A stretch of DNA of 64,000 nt, taken from positions 29,880,310 through 29,944,309 of the forward strand of contig CM061233.1 of NCBI GenBank assembly GCA_030844895.1. Direction: 5' to 3'. The translations under genes and the position numbers were made by a program. A model generated the notes under the pieces. That model saw only the letters and a list, made by a program, of their open reading frames with translations, was not told where the DNA came from and ran no database searches. Shown here piece after piece: positions 20,736 to 32,099 of the stretch; within the stretch, counting starts at the first letter, position 1, and the number at the start of each line of letters is the position of its first letter. Source of the stretch: Ambrosia x helenae. Lineage: Eukaryota > Streptophyta > Magnoliopsida > Asterales > Asteraceae.

Positions 20736-21111
20736 GAGAATTGGTACATAGATATGATAAGTTTTCTTATGGTTACAACTTCCAACTTAAGTGATTATTT
20801 AGTTGATTAGGTTAGGAATTATAGAAGTCATTAGAATGTGAGAGATTAGAGAGATGTGATGGGTTTTTGACTCTAATGAGAGGATAGAAAGATGTGATGA
20901 GTTTTTGAGTAGTTGCAGCTTACATAAGTGATTCTTTAGATGATTACTGATTAGGTTTTAGGTTAGGGAATATGAGTTATTACTGATTAGAATACTATGG
21001 ACATGCAATGATTGAGAGATTTTGTGGTTAGTTAACTTGAGCCATTTGCAATAGGTTATCACGTCAAATTAGATTTTCAACCCCGGGACCCTCCCAAGGT
21101 AATCAACTAGT

Positions 21112-21818
21112 AATAATTGAAAGCAATAAATCCCACATGGCACTCAAAGAGGGCATCCTCCCCTTTGAGTGTGCCATGCGGCAATGAAATGTCATTAATG
21201 ATATAAAGTTAAAGCTAAAAATGACATGTCACGTGACATTAACTGATTTTAGGAAAAAAATTAAAAACAAAATTGGATTTTTCTCTCTCATGTTTCCTCC
21301 TATAATTTTTAAACATCAATATCTTTTATATACGAGATTTTTTAAAGAAAAAAATTACACTAAATTAACGAGCGTTTTATTATCTTTCCAACGAGTACCA
21401 TAGTGCTATATAAAAAACGGAGAAAAAAACGACTATTTTTTTTGGGGTTTTGTTCATACAGGAAAAAAAACACAAAGTGTTCAGCTAATTTATTAATCAT
21501 GTATAGGCAAGTTACTAATTATGTCCAAACCAGTAAATATGAATTTTATTTTCAACAGTTGTTAGCATTGGAGTTGTACATTGTTTTACGTTAGGTATTA
21601 ATAATAGAGTTATTCATTGTTTTAAGCTAGATGTTAACATTAGACTTATACATTGTTTAAGGTTAGGCGTTAACATTGGAGATACATTGTTAATTGTTTT
21701 AGAGTAAGTGCCCCTTTCCTGCATTTAACTGTAAAGCGCATTTTTCTATTTCATATGTAAAATTGATATGTCATATTAGATTTTTCAACCCGGAAACATT
21801 CCTGGGACATAATCTAGC
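21112..21818 (+). mobile_element. Helitron-like repeat (family A), copy 4
   Basis: Immediately follows copy 3. It has the short inverted repeat around CACATGGCACTCAAAGAGG...CCCTTTGAGTGTGCCATGCGG near its 5' side. The shared AACGAGCGTTTTATTATC block is at about 21368. It ends CCCGGAAACATTCCTGGG-ACATAATCTAGC, a slightly decayed hairpin plus CTAG end. Confidence 0.5.
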
Positions 21819-21871
21819 ATGTCAGAAAATGTTAGCAATGCTTCGTTTAAAAAAGGAGAATAATCAAAATC

Positions 21872-21875
<4 letters not shown>

Positions 21876-21909
<34 letters not shown>

Positions 21910-21910
21910 G
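21876..21910. repeat. (GT)n(TA)n microsatellite
   Basis: GTGTGTGTGTGTATATATAT tract adjacent to a Helitron-like 3' end. Confidence 0.9.
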
Positions 21911-22959
21911 CTAGTAGTGTGCCCGCGCGATGCGGCGGGGAACACAACTACTTTTATGGGTATGCATGATTCAGTTCAACTTACTTATTAACCTCAACCA
22001 AAACCAAAACCAAAGTCAACGGTTAAATAACCTTATTAACCGATCGGTTAATTGGTTTGGTTTATTCGATTAGATTGTCGTTTTTCAGCCCGATTAAGTT
22101 AATTTTGTTTGTAACCAAAACTAAATTTTGGCCAAAGTATAAGTCTACTAAATCATAAGATTAGTTCCCCATCTTTTTAATGCCCCATTCTATGATATTA
22201 TTTTATATTTCTATCGAACTTGTTTCTGTAGTATTGGATCGTAGCTCATTTCAAAAAGAGGCAACACGGTTAGGTTAAAAATGAAAGCGGGAAAGAGGGG
22301 AATAGAAATCGAATCGAATCGTGTAGTAATAGTGAAAGGTCGTACACCCAAATCATAAAATAACGATGTTCAAATTCCAACTATATTCTGTTGCATTCTT
22401 GCTCTGATTCTTTTTACAGTTAAATTAAAAATCAAAGTCAAAATCTAAGGTGTTATAGTTAGCGACTTAGTTCATTTGAAATTATTAATCAAATTGTTAA
22501 TTGGCTACACATCCCTTGAAGATAAATTAATAATCTATTAACTTTTACTACTAAACTGATGATTTTTGCAGCTTACGAATTAAACAGATAAAATATGACA
22601 TAATGTGAATGTTAATTCATGATTTAAATAAAATGCTAGGTCTTTACTAATATTTATATGTGATTAAAATAAAGATCGAAAATAAAAATTATGATTAAAA
22701 TTTCGTAATGTTTATGTTATTATAATCATAGCTAATTGATATTCATATTATGTTTTAAATTTAAGATGTTTTTGATGTCATATACTCTTGGTTTTGTTTA
22801 TATCATATGTTTTTAGTGTTTAATAAATTAACTGTTACGATTCTGCATATAATTGATTCTTTTTAGAATCACAGTTCACGATCCATTAACAATTATATAT
22901 CCATTGCAGTCTGTAACTTCTTTTAGGATCATTCAACTAACCTAAGCATCAGATTTGTC

Positions 22960-23790
22960 AAAATGTCATATTGAGAAAATAAGGAAATCAATGAACGTGT
23001 AAGGCGATTGGGTAAAGCCTATTATGTGTTATTGATTTATTATTCTCACACCAACAAAGATGATTGAAGAAACAATACTCGAACCTCCTAGTAGGGATGT
23101 CAGACAATTGATCCACATGGTTGATCCTTCACCGATGAAGCCAAGGCTAAGATAAACTTGAAAGATAAGGTGAAGGGTAAGGGGTGTGCTACAATCGTGT
23201 CAGTAAAAAGTGTCATCCATAAGGTCAGCAAAAGTTGTCATCCATAAGGTGATCAAGACACCCTTATATAAAAGTGACACATGCCAACATCACCAAACCC
23301 TAATCTGGTGGGCTGAGGCCTGATTAGGTTCTCCCTACCCTAATGCAAGTTAGTAATAATAATTAGGAAATAGATACTTAAATATGGAAATGAAATCAAT
23401 ACCACCATAATTGCCAAATGTATTCCTGGAACAGACGCGTGTCGTCTGTTGATTAGCCACGTGTCCTAAGCTTATGTCTAATCACGTGGAAAGGCAGTGG
23501 GTGGAAATATTTGATGACCTGACATGCAAGATATCATTGGCGAATGTGTACATGAGTCCTGTTGTACGTGTGACTTTCTGGCTCCGCGCATATGATACAC
23601 TACGCCGCCCTAACATTAGGTTGTAGAGGCACAAGACCTGTGTTACGTTTCCGGGTGTCTGCGCTCAGGGCAGACATCCTTAAAAATGTGTGATTATGCT
23701 CTCCCAGGTGGTCACTATTTAGACTTGCATTGTATGGGTTGGGCCAATCCATAAGAGGATTTAGTACCACAATCCCTTCAATGATGTTAT
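22960..23790. other. Unclassified non-coding block, possible LTR-like insertion
   Basis: More GC-rich than its surroundings. It contains a TATA-box-like CACCCTTATATAAAAGTGAC (about 23268-23287) and a duplicated GTCATCCATAAGGT. I could not find TG...CA borders with a target duplication, so a solo LTR is only a guess. Confidence 0.3.
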
Positions 23791-23920
23791 GATTTTTTAC
23801 TGTGGTCTCTGTTATGCTAAAAAAAACATTAAATTTAAAATTCGTTTTAAGCCTTTAAAATGGTCAAGTCGGCCCTTGCAAATCACATAAAACATCAAAT
23901 TTTTAAAATTAAAAAAAATA

Positions 23921-24790
23921 TAATAACATTACTATACTCGAATTAAAGAGAATAAAATTCTCGTTTTTATGATAATTTAAAAAAAATTAACGTATGAAAA
24001 AATTATGGTAGTTTAAAAATCATGGGGTAGTTTCCTTAAAACAAGGGGAAAACATGTAACTATTATATTCTTCTAATTCGATTCATTTTCGTTTCAGTTA
24101 TTACTTAAACCTATCCTATCATTTTTATATAATAAAAACTACACCAATAATATACTCAAATTAAAGAGAATAGAATGCTCGTTTATATGGTGTAATAATA
24201 TTAAGAAAATATTAACGTACAAAAAGTTATGGATGTTTAAAAGTCATGGGGTAGTAGGTTAAATTAAGGGTGTTAAAGTGTAATTACTATTTAAATAAAC
24301 AAAAGTTGAGAAAAGATGAAGGGGTACATGTGTAAGTATTTTTTAAAAGACATGTTTGCCCTAAAAAGTAGTTAATATCTGCATTGTGTTTTGTAGTATA
24401 AACAATATACTTGTAAACCTTGAATTTTAAGAGAACATTGAGAAATATATTATAATAAAATTTAAATGATTTCAGTTCGTTTTCATTTCGGTTACTACTT
24501 AACCCTAACATATACTTTTTTAAAAATTAAAAAACTATAGCACCACTATACTCAAATTAAAGAAAATAAAATGCTCTTTTATACGGTGTAATAATTTTAA
24601 GAAAATATTATCGTCTGAAAAAGTTATGAATATTTAAAAATTATGGAGGTAGTTTGTTAAAATAAAGGTACAAAAGTGTAATTATTATTTAAATAAATAG
24701 AAGTTGAGTAAAGTTGATGGGACAAATATGTAAGTATTGTAAAACTTAAATTTTAAGAAGTCATTGTAAAATGTATTATAATATAGTATA
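23921..24790 (-). repeat. Tandem partial duplication of the family-B 5' segment
   Basis: Three related segments start near 23921 (truncated), 24123 and 24527. The last two are about 404 bp apart. Each contains a TATACTCAAATTAAAGAGAAT-like word, then GTGTAATAAT, then GTGTAATTATTATTTAAATA and GTAAGTATT. The same segment occurs once at 6598-6815. Confidence 0.65.
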
Positions 24791-25129
24791 GAAGTATAGA
24801 TATATAGGGTTAGGATAATATTAGAACTCACTTGAGTTGTGAGAACTAGAGAACTCTTGTGGACCATTGATCTTGTTGATCTAATGGTTGAGATTAAATG
24901 ATAGGACCTTTTGTCTTGACTTGATTAATAAGTATTTTTTTAATATATTCAAGTACTTTAAAGGGTATTTGGGTAAAAAACCATGAGAGAGAAAAAATTA
25001 ATATAATATCATTTAATTTTTATTCCATTATTAAAATATTCATTTTTTTAAAATTTATTTTAGTTTTTTAATTAATTTACTTTTTTAAAACAAAAATCAA
25101 ATTGTACATTTTGTTACCTCACTCTCGTT

Positions 25130-25430
25130 TTTACACTGGTGTAATTATTTACACCAGTGTAAATTTGCCATACACAAACTTTTACAAAATTACACTGGTG
25201 TAAAAAAACCAAACAAACATATGATGAGGATGATTTACACTGCACCAGTGTAAATCTGTCGTACACAAACTTCTACAAAAATATACTAGTGTAAAAAAAC
25301 AAACTAGAAAGATGATGGTGTGCTTTACATAGATATTTACACTGGTGTAAACTAGTGTTTACATCAGTGTTTTCTTACATCAAACATCTATACATTCATA
25401 TTTACACTGGTTTTAAAACTGGTGTTTAAC
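25130..25430. repeat. Array of TTACAC-N2-GTGTAA palindromes
   Basis: TTACACTGGTGTAA or its complement TTACACCAGTGTAA occurs at 25131-25144, 25149-25162, 25190-25203 and 25337-25350. Variants lie near 25235-25252, 25283, 25358 and 25402-25430. Spacers are irregular; two of them share ATACACAAACTT or TACACAAACTTCTAC. Confidence 0.85.
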
Positions 25431-25504
25431 ATCATCATCTTCACAGCATCATCTCCTGACAAAACCCAAATTTTCAACATTAAAATCCTATATTTTCACA
25501 AATA

Positions 25505-25546
25505 ATATCATTAATAATAACAATAATAATAATAATAATACTATTA

Positions 25547-25583
<37 letters not shown>

Positions 25584-25605
25584 TAATAATAATAAATAAT
25601 AATAC
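25505..25605. repeat. (AAT)n microsatellite, interrupted
   Basis: AATAATAAT tract inside the TIR element. Poly-Ile and poly-Leu frames on the minus strand are artefacts. Confidence 0.9.
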
Positions 25606-25954
25606 ATGAACAGCCATCGACCACCTCCAAAACCACCCTGAAAAACCACCTGTACCGTCATCATCATCATCATCGAACCCATTCAAATCCACCGTCGTCA
25701 TCATCATCATCAGCCCCATTCTGATCCGCCGCCGTCCTCATCATCAGCCATCAACCCTCAGCCACCACCACCCTCAAACCCGCTGCCCCCGTCGAAAACC
25801 CACAGCCACCACCCTCGAACGAAAACGAACCCCTGAATCAGATACAGAACCCTCGAAAACCAACAGCCCCGTCGCCATCTGTGTGTGATTTCTCAAATCT
25901 GTGTGTGTTTTTTAGAGAGAGATAGTGAGAGAGAGACGGTTAGAGTGAAAGAGG

Positions 25955-25982
25955 TAGAGAGAGAGAGAGAGAGAGAGAGAGC
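25955..25982. repeat. (GA)n microsatellite
   Basis: About 13 GA units in the TIR element. Confidence 0.9.
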
Positions 25983-26230
25983 TGGTGTGTGTTAGAGAGG
26001 GGTGAGAGATATTATTATTATTATTATTATTTAAAATATTACTTAGTGTGGGGTGGGATGAGATGCTATTATTACTAAAATACCCATAAGTGGATGTATA
26101 CAAAAGACTTTCTTAGTCCTAATTAAAAAAAATACAAATAATTATGAAGTTGATGATGTGTCAGTTGGTGATTGGTCTAGAGGAGTTCCCTAGTTCTCAC
26201 AACTCAATGGAGTTTTCATTTGATCCAGAT

Positions 26231-26232
<2 letters not shown>

Positions 26233-26274
<42 letters not shown>

Positions 26275-26894
26275 AGAAGTGGTTGTCCTACATGGCATGC
26301 ATACATGCATTCTCTCTCTTGAGAGTGCCATGTAGGATCCCTTATGGCACCAATTAAAAAACAAAAAGGGATTGAGTTATTTTAAGAAAAAAAAGAATTT
26401 AAAAACAAATTTAGATTTTTCTCTCTCATGCTTTATACCATAACTTTTAAACGTTAATCTCTTTTATATACGACAATTTTTAAAGAAAAAATTACACCAA
26501 ATTAACGAGCGTTTTATTATCTTTTCAACGAGTACCATAGTGTTATATAAAAAACCGAGAAAAACACACCGACTACTTTTTTGTGGGGTTTCATTCATAC
26601 AGGAAAAAAAAATACAAAGTATTTAGGTTATTCATTAATCATGTATTTGCACGTCATTAATTATGTTCAAACCAGTAAATATGCACATTGTTTTAGTTTA
26701 GATTTTAATATTAGAGTTATACATTGTTTAAGGTTAGACGTTAACATTGGAGATACATTGTTAATTGTTTTAGGTTAGGTGCTACCCGAAGCTTTCTGCA
26801 TGTAACTGTAAAGCACATAAATCTATTCCGTATATAAAATTGATATCTTATATTAGATTTCTCAACCCGAAACGTTTCCGAAATATAAAACTAC
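26233..26894 (+). mobile_element. Helitron-like repeat (family A), copy 5
   Basis: It follows a (TA)n tract. It has the family-A inverted repeat CCTACATGGCATGCATACATG...GAGAGTGCCATGTAGG, the AACGAGCGTTTTATTATC block (about 26502) and the TTAGAGTTATACATTGTTTAAGG units. The 3' end (CAACCCGAAACGTTTCCG then AAACTACT) is a decayed version of the hairpin plus CTAGT. Confidence 0.45.
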
Positions 26895-27019
26895 TGTTAT
26901 CAATAAAAGATAAGGAAAAAACCTTTTTCAGCATAAAATAAAATGCTTAAAATAATAAAACATATACAGTGAATGTCTATTAGTTCGGTTAACTTGGTTA
27001 TATACATACATATAACTAT

Positions 27020-27331
27020 TATGCTCCGTTCCCGATTTTACTTGAGAAGAGAAAAGAAAGGAAAATAATTGAAGGAAAGGAGAGGAAAGGAAAAGAAATG
27101 ATACATATCCTTTCATTCCGTTTCCTTTCAAATCGGAAGTAAAACTAAACTAAAGAATTTGGCCTAGTTTTCCTTTCATTTTCTTATTTTTCCTTCCTTA
27201 AATGAAACTCGGGAACACAATATGTTTTGTTTTCTTTTCTTTTCCTTCCTTAAATGAAACTCGGGAACACAGTCATTTTTTTTCCTTTCCTTTCTTTTCC
27301 TTCGTTAAGTTAACTCGGGAACACAGTAAGG
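27020..27331. mobile_element. MITE-like inverted repeat with purine/pyrimidine body
   Basis: The left end CTCCGTTCCCGATTTTACTTG followed by AAAAGAAAGGAAAA mirrors the right end, whose complement reads CTGTGTTCCCGAGTTAACTT followed by AAGGAAAAGAAAGG. The word GAAACTCGGGAACACA is also repeated at 27206 and 27258, so the right side is a short tandem array. Target duplication not established. Confidence 0.4.
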
Positions 27332-28167
27332 GAATCATAAAACTCAGTTCTCAACAAAATATATCCGAAATCCAAATCATCATCTATCAATCAAGTCAAT
27401 AATTTTGATTATTATTTGGTTTTCAGTTATTCTACTCGTTCTTGTCATAGCTAACGTTTATATTTTTTTATATGTATTCAACAAAAAGTGATTTATTTGG
27501 TTTTCAATAAAACTTTTTTATTATTGTATCATTTTTTGTTCGTTGATATCATTTTGAAACATGAAGATTCTTATTTAACAAAAATCCAAAGGGAAACTCA
27601 TAGATTCGGTTGCAAATAGTCCTGATTTCACTATTTTAGTTTTTTATTAATGTTTTTAGATTTAACTTAAATAAGAAAACAAAACAAGAATAATTTTAAT
27701 TACGGTAATTGTTTATTTGGTAGGTCCATTTAAATGATTGAAAGTCATGAACGACCAGTGCAATATTCATTTATATACTTTTAGAGAAATATTCATGAAT
27801 AGTCCCCGTTTTCAAAATAACATTTATAGTCCTCACATTTTAAAAGTTAAAATGACGCTCCTTGTGGTTTCACAACGTGTAAGTCGGATAGTCCTCTGAG
27901 TGAATGATTGTTAGTTTGCTTGGTTAACTCTATGTAAAATGACACACACGTACATACACATACTAAAAAAAAAAAAAAGAATACCTTATTTTAAAAAATA
28001 ACAATCAAAAGACTAAAATGAACATGGTTAGATAATAAAATAGGTGGGCCTCACATTTTATTTAAAGCATGAGACACCACTGACCACTTCACCCTCTTCT
28101 CCATCCTCCTACTCCGGTGATGTCTTCTCAACCGTCGGTAATGTCTCCAATGGCCGACCACCCCACC
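27332..28167. other. Intergenic, no gene
   Basis: AT-rich. The AGTCCCCGTTTTCAAAATAAC / GCTCCTTGTGGTTTCACAA stretch (27800-27880) resembles generic MULE-arm wording at 8.6 kb but is not a demonstrable copy. CATCCTCC-rich sequence directly precedes the G1 LTR. Confidence 0.45.
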
Positions 28168-31020
28168 TGTGATAGCCCGCAATTTCAGGTTCCTAAATTT
28201 ACTAAACTCCAGTTACTTGTACCTAGATTTCTTGCATTCTACTTGACTAGAGTAACTAGAGAAGTTATACGTGCACACACTAGCCATATATGTATTCATG
28301 AGCTATCATAGATTGACAAACATATAATTAAACTTATGAGAGTCTATGAATATTGATCTAAGTATGTAGATGAATCTTTTATACTTCTAAATGCACTTGT
28401 GTATATATGTGCATATACACTAGGCTTTGTATATACACTAGGCTTGATAAGAAAAACTATGCTTAATTAAATACCTTCTAAAAGCTAACATACATACATA
28501 CATGCATATAAACACACACGCATACATACACCCTCACATACTTGGAAACTCCCTTTTGTCTTTAGTATCCACCCTAAGCTCTCCTAACTTACACTAAATG
28601 AGGAAACAAACAAGTAAGAGATTAGAGTTACTTGACTAAGCCATACTTTCCTCTTTCACAAGACCACAATCGGCCACATGTGTAGGACTAGGAAGCATTC
28701 ACTTGTCAATATCATCTCATTCACACTTTACTCTAATTAGGCCTCAACAGCTAAGTTATGACAATATCTTACAAGAACACCACCTAAAACTAGAAACAAC
28801 CTAGCTTGGTTCCATGAGTCGGCCGCCACCCACATGTCTACTCTCTCAAGTTACTTTCAAACAAAACACTAACTCACCTATGGATTTTCGTGGAACTTGC
28901 ATCAACAACTAGATCCATGATCCATCACCATCAAAGAAAGACAACCTTTTGTCTTAGATATCGGCCGAAAAGCACCCAACAAACACTCCATCCCTAGATG
29001 TCAACCCTTACACCAATCTAGGCATTAAAACAAGAAGTAGCTTTATATCCCTTAGAGTCAACACACCTCCTTTTGAACCCCTTACACCTATAGGCTATAG
29101 GACAAGGAAAGAACATGACACTAACTTTCATACCAACAAGAATGAGACAAGAATGATACACTTCCTTCCAAGAAGGGAAGCTTTCCTCTTTTGAATAACT
29201 ATTAGCGGCCGAAAGAAACAAGGGACACAAGCTCATGCTTGGTTGTCAACATTCACCAAAAAGCACATCAAAACAAGTTAAGAATCCTACTAGATCAAGG
29301 CAACCCATCCCTTATATGTTTAGTCCAATCAATCGGCTCATACAAGAGCTAAACATACCATCTTTTGTTTGATTCATAGGCTACACAAGTCTTACGCATA
29401 ATAGGGATTAAGCTTTAGACATCTCACCAATTCTAGGCTAACTCATTTGCCATATTGAGCTTCTTTTGTCCATATCTATCGCCTATATAAGAACCTCCAG
29501 CCTCACCCTCATTCCTTGCACCAACACTCAACACAAACACCCACTCTCTCTATTTAATCAATCGGCCAAACACTTGGGACACCCATAGCCGAAGCCTTGC
29601 AAGCTTCGGAGGAGTTTTAGAGACTGTCCAATCTTCGATCCACCTTTAGGTAAAGTTACCATTCTTTTAAATTGTCTTAGATTTTGCTTAGATTTTGCTT
29701 AATCTTACACTAGTGAATACACTGTCTTAACACTACATAAACCGGCCTTGTTACATCTTAAGGAGGCCGAAAACTATGTTTCTATATCCTAAAGATCTCA
29801 TAAATCACCAGTGTAGCAATTGATTTCGAGATACTTAAGATCACGATCGGGTTAAGGATCTATACAATGTTTTATAATCGACCACCACTAACTAACATGT
29901 GTTATCAAAGTTAGAACATATGTATTCACATTCAACTAAAGTAAGATTATGATCTAAACTCATGATTAGGTGTCTAAATTTATCACAAGAACAAAACCAA
30001 GTTTCACATAACTCATTAACCAAGTCCACATGTGTCGGGTAGACAAATTGTATGATAAAACTTGTGATTTACCATGCTTTATTAAATCATATGGCAAGTA
30101 CTGTCCGGACAATAGTAACTACGTAATTTGGCTTCACTAGATCACAAGCATCTCTATCAGGTGAGTTTCACTACTCTTTTTCTCAAAAGCATACGTCTCA
30201 GAAGGAGACAACTTTCTAAAATTTTTCATAGTCCGGTTTGGGACTACTTTTACACATCCCAGGTTTGGGGTGCTATGATTCACTAGGTGAATCTGCTTTC
30301 ACTAATTCATGCTTTATGTCCTTGATGAACTAAACCAACTCTATCATTGAAGTCCTTCTAAATACCGAATGTGTTGCCGGATAGCAAGCGGGTTACTAGT
30401 TGATAGCGCTATTAGGTCTCACAAACCTCACATCGTGTGCTGGAGAGCATGGGTGTGAACTATAACTCAACATATTATCATTGTTAATAGACAATGATGC
30501 AAGGCACTTTGCTCACTATTGTGGGATCTCGTTGTTTAGATGTTCGGTATTACCGGTTTTAGTTATCATGAGTGGGCTAGCTACCCCTGGCATGTGAATT
30601 AGCATTTACTCATCAAAACATGGTCTAGAGGACCTACGTATTTACCAAACTTTGTGAATTCACCAACTTTATGTTGACCCACGATTATTATACCTTTTTG
30701 CAGGACACTAGTTCGAAGCACGAGTAGGGCATGCATCATATAGCATCATGGGAATATGAATAATTATCTAGTTCCTGATGTTTAATCATTTATTATGATT
30801 TCGAACTCGTTATTTTACTCTGACTATTAAAATAACTATTATCTTTAAATTTCGCTTCCGCAACTATTGAAATATTTGATTATCAATGAAACTTGTTTTA
30901 CAATAACGAACTAAATGGTTTGGGCATTTAGAGTCGTTCATGTGACTTATGGCTATAGAGATCCTGGTATGTCACGCGCCTCGCGGTATAAATCCCGTAG
31001 TGGAAATTGAGGGTGTGACA
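28168..31020 (+). repeat. 5' LTR of Ty3/gypsy element G1 (about 2.85 kb)
   Basis: Starts TGTGATAGCCCGC and ends GAGGGTGTGACA, immediately followed by AAT and a tRNA-iMet primer site. The length suits Tekay-type gypsy elements. The left border is set by the TG and by analogy only, since the 3' LTR lies beyond the window and could not be compared. Confidence 0.75.
29484..29490 (+). promoter_or_regulatory. TATA box of G1 LTR
   Basis: TATATAA in CGCCTATATAAGAACCTCC, followed by a C/A-rich start region (ACCAACACTCAACACAAACA). Probable U3/R junction. Confidence 0.6.
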
Positions 31021-31023
31021 AAT

Positions 31024-31036
31024 TGGTATCAGAGCC
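31024..31036 (+). other. G1 primer binding site (tRNA-iMet)
   Basis: TGGTATCAGAGCC three bases downstream of the LTR. Confidence 0.9.
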
Positions 31037-31174
31037 ATTGGTTATAGTGAACTAGGATTGCATTCTAGTCTATAATCATCATAACATAAGTATTAGTTAC
31101 ACTCACTACCTTAAGTGCACAACTTGTTAATTTCTAGAATACGTGTACTGACCTAGTGTATTGCAGGAAAGATC

Positions 31175-31837
31175 ATGACTAACCCTACTCATAACTATTC
31201 TTCTTGTGCTATCGAGGGACAACAAGATCCATCAGTGGATCCCTACCTACGTTCAGCTTCATTTCAGGATTCACATTGGGATACCAATCGTTGGCATTGG
31301 TTTACCGATATGTTGCACTCTTGGGTTGTAGGTTATGGAGTGCCAGCTAGAGGTCCTCCTATTATAGATTCTTGGGAAAGATCTTTTGCATGTATGGTAA
31401 GGCACGTTCATACTGAGTTGGACAATGCTTTCACTGCTGTGCAACAGTTTAAGTTCCGGAGGAGGAATGCAGATGAGACAATCAGGCATATGGAAGGTCA
31501 GATAGGCCACTTGATGACTGAGATGGCAGTTGTCAAGCGGGAAGCTGCTGAGACTAGGCAGGAGTTGGCTGCCACTAGACAAATCTTAGCAAATACTATG
31601 CAAGAATTGAATACCCTTCGTAATAGGCTTATAGCAGCCCTAGGGATAGATGTAGAGGATCTTGAGGAGGATCCCGAAGAGGAGCCTGTGGAGGAAGAAG
31701 ATGATGCTATTGGAGTAGCCATTGATGCGGCATTTGAAGAAGAGCTCGAACTAGAGGAGGAAAACGATCTATTTGAGGTCGAGATTCAAGACAAAAGCGA
31801 TGATGAAGGCTCGTGTGTGGATCATGCGGACGATTGA
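31175..31837 (+). CDS. G1 accessory ORF upstream of gag, unknown function
   Basis: A 220-residue ORF opening MTNPTHNYSSCAIEG, in a different frame from gag and ending about 260 bp before it. The N-terminal third is aromatic-rich (WDTNRWHWFTDMLHSWVVGYG). The middle is a predicted coiled coil (ETRQELAATRQILANTMQ). The C-terminus is very acidic (DLEEDPEEEPVEEEDD and more). It has no stops or frameshifts, unlike the rest of G1. I do not recognise a family. Position upstream of gag recalls the extra ORF1 of Ogre/Tat elements, but the pol of G1 is Tekay-like, so homology is not claimed. It could instead be a 5' extension of gag joined by splicing. Confidence 0.6.
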   Translation: MTNPTHNYSSCAIEGQQDPSVDPYLRSASFQDSHWDTNRWHWFTDMLHSWVVGYGVPARGPPIIDSWERSFACMVRHVHTELDNAFTAVQQFKFRRRNADETIRHMEGQIGHLMTEMAVVKREAAETRQELAATRQILANTMQELNTLRNRLIAALGIDVEDLEEDPEEEPVEEEDDAIGVAIDAAFEEELELEEENDLFEVEIQDKSDDEGSCVDHADD

Positions 31838-32099
31838 TTTCTACCTTAAGTATCATATATATTCGTATAATAACTTTTATTTTGTCGTATGAGATCTGAG
31901 AATAGTTTATCCTATGTTAATGATATTATCATCAATCTACTACTTTATCTTATTCTCGCATTCATAATCCTTGTTACATTGTAGTTTACTTATACTGCAT
32001 GAACGATGGTATGCGGAACATATTATTATTTTCTCATGAGTATAATGTAAATGTAGAATTGCTAAGACGGGTAGAGGAAACGGTAGAGGCAGCATCAGC
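31838..32099 (+). other. Spacer between G1 accessory ORF and gag
   Basis: AT-rich and non-coding. The last 40 bp before the gag ATG read open as GRGNGRGSIS, so the original GAG may have started upstream or been spliced. Confidence 0.4.

Larger units (their letters stand above)
19732..21111 (+). mobile_element. Helitron-like repeat (family A-related), copy 3
   Basis: It begins TCTATAACTATATATAAAAG (Helitron 5' TC). It ends with an imperfect GC hairpin CCCCGGGACCCTCCCAAGG and AATCAACTAGT (21101-21111). The interior has a C/T-rich stretch with CCTCCTCCTCC, an (ATT)n microsatellite and a tandem array at 20540-20735. The C-rich part could be a captured 5' exon but I do not recognise it. Confidence 0.5.
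21911..24800 (-). mobile_element. Helitron-like repeat (family B), long copy with internal duplications
   Basis: The minus-strand 3' end reads CCCCGCCGCATCGCGCGGGC then ACACTACTAG, a GC hairpin followed by CTAG at a TA tract. The minus-strand 5' end near 24800 reads TCTATACTTCTATACTATAT. The interior shares the 22000-22130 CCAAAACCAAAACC/CGATTAGATTGTCG region with the 6.08-kb copy. It has no helicase coding. It may be composite, because 22960-23790 looks like a separate insertion. Confidence 0.4.
24806..26232. mobile_element. TIR transposon, non-autonomous, 1.4 kb
   Basis: The terminal inverted repeats of about 50 bp are centred on TGAGTTGTGAGAACTAGAGAA (left, 24833-24853) and its complement at about 26184-26208. 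Both ends abut TATATA sequence, so the target duplication may be TA-rich and cannot be measured. No transposase is present. The interior has a palindrome array, an (AAT)n tract and a C-rich coding-like but unrecognised region (25600-25880). Confidence 0.6.

Noticed and set aside
22200..22450. Possible plastid-derived insertion
   Set aside because: Wording felt organelle-like (GAAAGAGGGGAATAGAAATC) but I could not place it on any plastid gene.
22960..23790. Solo LTR with TSD TCAATGA
   Set aside because: The repeated word does not flank a TG...CA element; borders inconsistent.
25480..25719. Poly-Ile/poly-Leu membrane-like ORF on the minus strand
   Set aside because: (AAT)n microsatellite artefact inside a TIR element.
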